Source: Candidatus Izemoplasma sp. (GTDB lineage: Bacteria > Bacillota_I > Bacilli_A > Izemoplasmatales > Izemoplasmataceae). Taken from it: a stretch of 6,653 nucleotides of DNA. The translations under genes were made by a program, and so were the position numbers. Numbering within the stretch: position 1 is the stretch's first letter; each line of letters opens with the position of its first letter. The notes beneath the pieces are model-generated. The model was not told where the DNA came from. It saw only the letters and a list, made by a program, of their open reading frames with translations, and made no database searches. The stretch is taken from contig SLPE01000092.1 of assembly GCA_007132145.1 (NCBI GenBank), forward strand, positions 1 through 6,653, written 5' to 3'. Below, one piece after another: positions 5,381 through 6,653 of this stretch.

Positions 5381-6653
5381 ATGACCCCGAGATTGCGATA
5401 CGCCCCGAGTCCGACCGGACATCTGCACATCGGCAACGCCAGAACAGCGCTATTCAATTACCTTTTCGCCCGCAAGAGAGGCGGTCGTTTCATCATACGC
5501 ATCGAAGACACCGACATCGAACGCAACGTGAAGACGGGCATCGAGAATCAGCTGGACCTTCTCGAATGGCTCGGTGTGACATGGGACGAATCGATAGACA
5601 AGGACGGCGGATACGGACCTTACCGACAACTCGAACGTCTGAAGACATACCGACGTTTCGCCGAAAAACTCATCGAAGAAGGAACGGCCTACAAGTGCTA
5701 TTGCACGCCCGAAGAACTCGAGGCGGTGAGGAAGGCACAAGTCGCCCGTGGCGAAGACCGGTTGCACTACCCGAGAACGTGTATCGACAAACCGCCTCAA
5801 GAAGGCCCCTATACCGTCAGGTTCCGTGTGCCCGAGGCGAAGGTGTATCGATTCGAGGACATGGTCAAGGGCGACGTCTCGTTCAAGAGCGAAGACATCG
5901 GCGACTGGGTGATACTCAAGCGCAACGGCATCCCGACCTACAATTTCGCTTGTGCGCTCGACGACGAGCTCATGGCGATCACGCACGTACTGCGCGGTGA
6001 GGATCACTTGACGAACACGCCGAGGCAATTGATGGTCTTTGACGCGTTGGGTGCGCCCCGGCCGACATACGGTCATATGACGTTGATCGTCGACGAACAC
6101 GGCAAGAAACTTTCGAAGCGCAATGAAAGCGTCATCCAGTTCATCGATCAATACCGTGAACTCGGTTATTTGCCGGAAGCGCTCTTCAATTTCATCGCGC
6201 TTCTCGGATGGAGTCCCGCCGTCGAAAACGAAATATTCACACGAGAAGAACTGATCGAACATTTCGAAGAAGACCGGTTGTCGACCTCGCCTGCGACATT
6301 CGACCCGCAAAAGCTCAAATATGTGAACAATCGTCACGTGAAAAGACTCGACGACGAAGACTTGTTCGCGCTCGTCGCACCCCATCTCGAAAAGGCGGGC
6401 ATCGGAAAAGACAAGGGGCCCGAGTGGAAGAAGAGTCTCGTCGAAGTCTTCAAGGACCGACTGACGCACGGAGCGCACATCGTCGAACTCACTCGAGCCT
6501 TCTTCGCGCAAGATTGTCTCTATGACGCGGCCGCTAAGGACATCCTTCGCCAAGACGGCGTCGACGGGCTTCTCGCCGTATTCCGCGAGAAACTCTTGGA
6601 GGACGAGCATCCCGACGCGGATGTCTATCGCGCGATCATCAAGGATTCAGGCA
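5381..6653 (+). CDS. gltX: Glutamyl-tRNA synthetase, 3' end outside window
   Basis: GluRS attaches glutamate to tRNA-Glu; in Bacillota it usually also makes Glu-tRNA-Gln, which GatCAB then amidates. The frame is open to the right edge: 424 codons of the usual 480-500. AAAGGAGG at 5366-5373, 7 bases upstream, fixes the ATG at 5381. Class I signatures are RYAPSPTGHLHIGNARTALF, with the HIGH-type motif HLHIG at 14-18, then IRIEDTD (39-45), VLRGEDHLTNTPRQ (203-216) and the KMSKS equivalent KKLSKRN (242-248). NFIALLGWSP (270-279) begins the tRNA-contacting region; the helical anticodon-binding part, from about residue 310, is cut. C106 and C108 with Y130 and C134 reproduce the spacing of the zinc ligands in the E. 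coli enzyme. GlnRS is unlikely given the overall motifs, including the RGEDH block and LSKRN. It has its own promoter and follows a terminator, so it heads a new unit. Confidence 0.97.
   Translation, partial: MTPRLRYAPSPTGHLHIGNARTALFNYLFARKRGGRFIIRIEDTDIERNVKTGIENQLDLLEWLGVTWDESIDKDGGYGPYRQLERLKTYRRFAEKLIEEGTAYKCYCTPEELEAVRKAQVARGEDRLHYPRTCIDKPPQEGPYTVRFRVPEAKVYRFEDMVKGDVSFKSEDIGDWVILKRNGIPTYNFACALDDELMAITHVLRGEDHLTNTPRQLMVFDALGAPRPTYGHMTLIVDEHGKKLSKRNESVIQFIDQYRELGYLPEALFNFIALLGWSPAVENEIFTREELIEHFEEDRLSTSPATFDPQKLKYVNNRHVKRLDDEDLFALVAPHLEKAGIGKDKGPEWKKSLVEVFKDRLTHGAHIVELTRAFFAQDCLYDAAAKDILRQDGVDGLLAVFREKLLEDEHPDADVYRAIIKDSG

Noticed and set aside
5450..6610. 386-codon open frame on the minus strand opposite gltX
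   Set aside because: Antisense shadow of GluRS; phenylalanine/valine/arginine-rich composition typical of reverse-complemented GAC/GAA/TCG codons.
1..6653. Mobile element, CRISPR array, tRNA or other RNA gene, toxin-antitoxin or defence system
   Set aside because: All seven genes are housekeeping and closely packed; no direct-repeat array, terminal inverted repeats, transposase motif or tRNA-like cloverleaf was seen on either strand.

Overview
This is ordinary core-genome sequence: seven protein genes, all on the + strand, encoding replication, ribosome and tRNA-charging functions. The order holB - ricT (yaaT) - rsmI - metG resembles the conserved chromosomal block around holB/yaaT/yabC/metS in Bacilli. 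RicT (PSP1 family with its cysteine set), RsmI starting near a QKSF motif, MetRS with a C-terminal tRNA-binding domain and Bacilli-like L13/S9 all point to Bacillota, in or near Bacilli (perhaps a relative of Erysipelotrichia or Mollicutes; I cannot place it more closely). The codons are unusually rich in CpG (TCG, GTC, GAC, CGA, CGC) for that group, and overall GC is a little above one half.

Layout. 1-651: 3' part of holB (clamp-loader delta prime), 5' end cut by the window. 644-1477: ricT, overlapping holB by 8 bases. 1478-1526: a short gap holding a Shine-Dalgarno sequence and most of a possible 15-codon ORF. 1527-2393: rsmI. 2399-4315: metG, whose ribosome-binding site lies inside the end of rsmI. 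These four genes have no visible internal promoter or terminator and look like one transcription unit. 4316-4439: intergenic region with a good sigma-A type promoter and a roughly 65-nt leader before rplM. 4440-4874 and 4886-5281: rplM and rpsI, a tightly spaced L13-S9 operon, closed by an intrinsic terminator at 5289-5314. 5324-5353: promoter of gltX, which begins at 5381 and runs off the right edge.

How they work together: holB serves DNA replication, ricT RNA processing through the Ric complex, rsmI 16S rRNA methylation in the decoding centre, rplM/rpsI the two ribosomal subunits, and metG/gltX charging of tRNA-Met and tRNA-Glu. I found no mobile element, CRISPR array, RNA gene, prophage or evidence of a new system. 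The points worth a second look are small: genes missing relative to the Bacillus order, a mini-ORF whose stop overlaps the rsmI start, a possible L13 autoregulatory leader, a HIGN variant of the MetRS HIGH motif, and a GluRS that keeps a complete zinc-site pattern.
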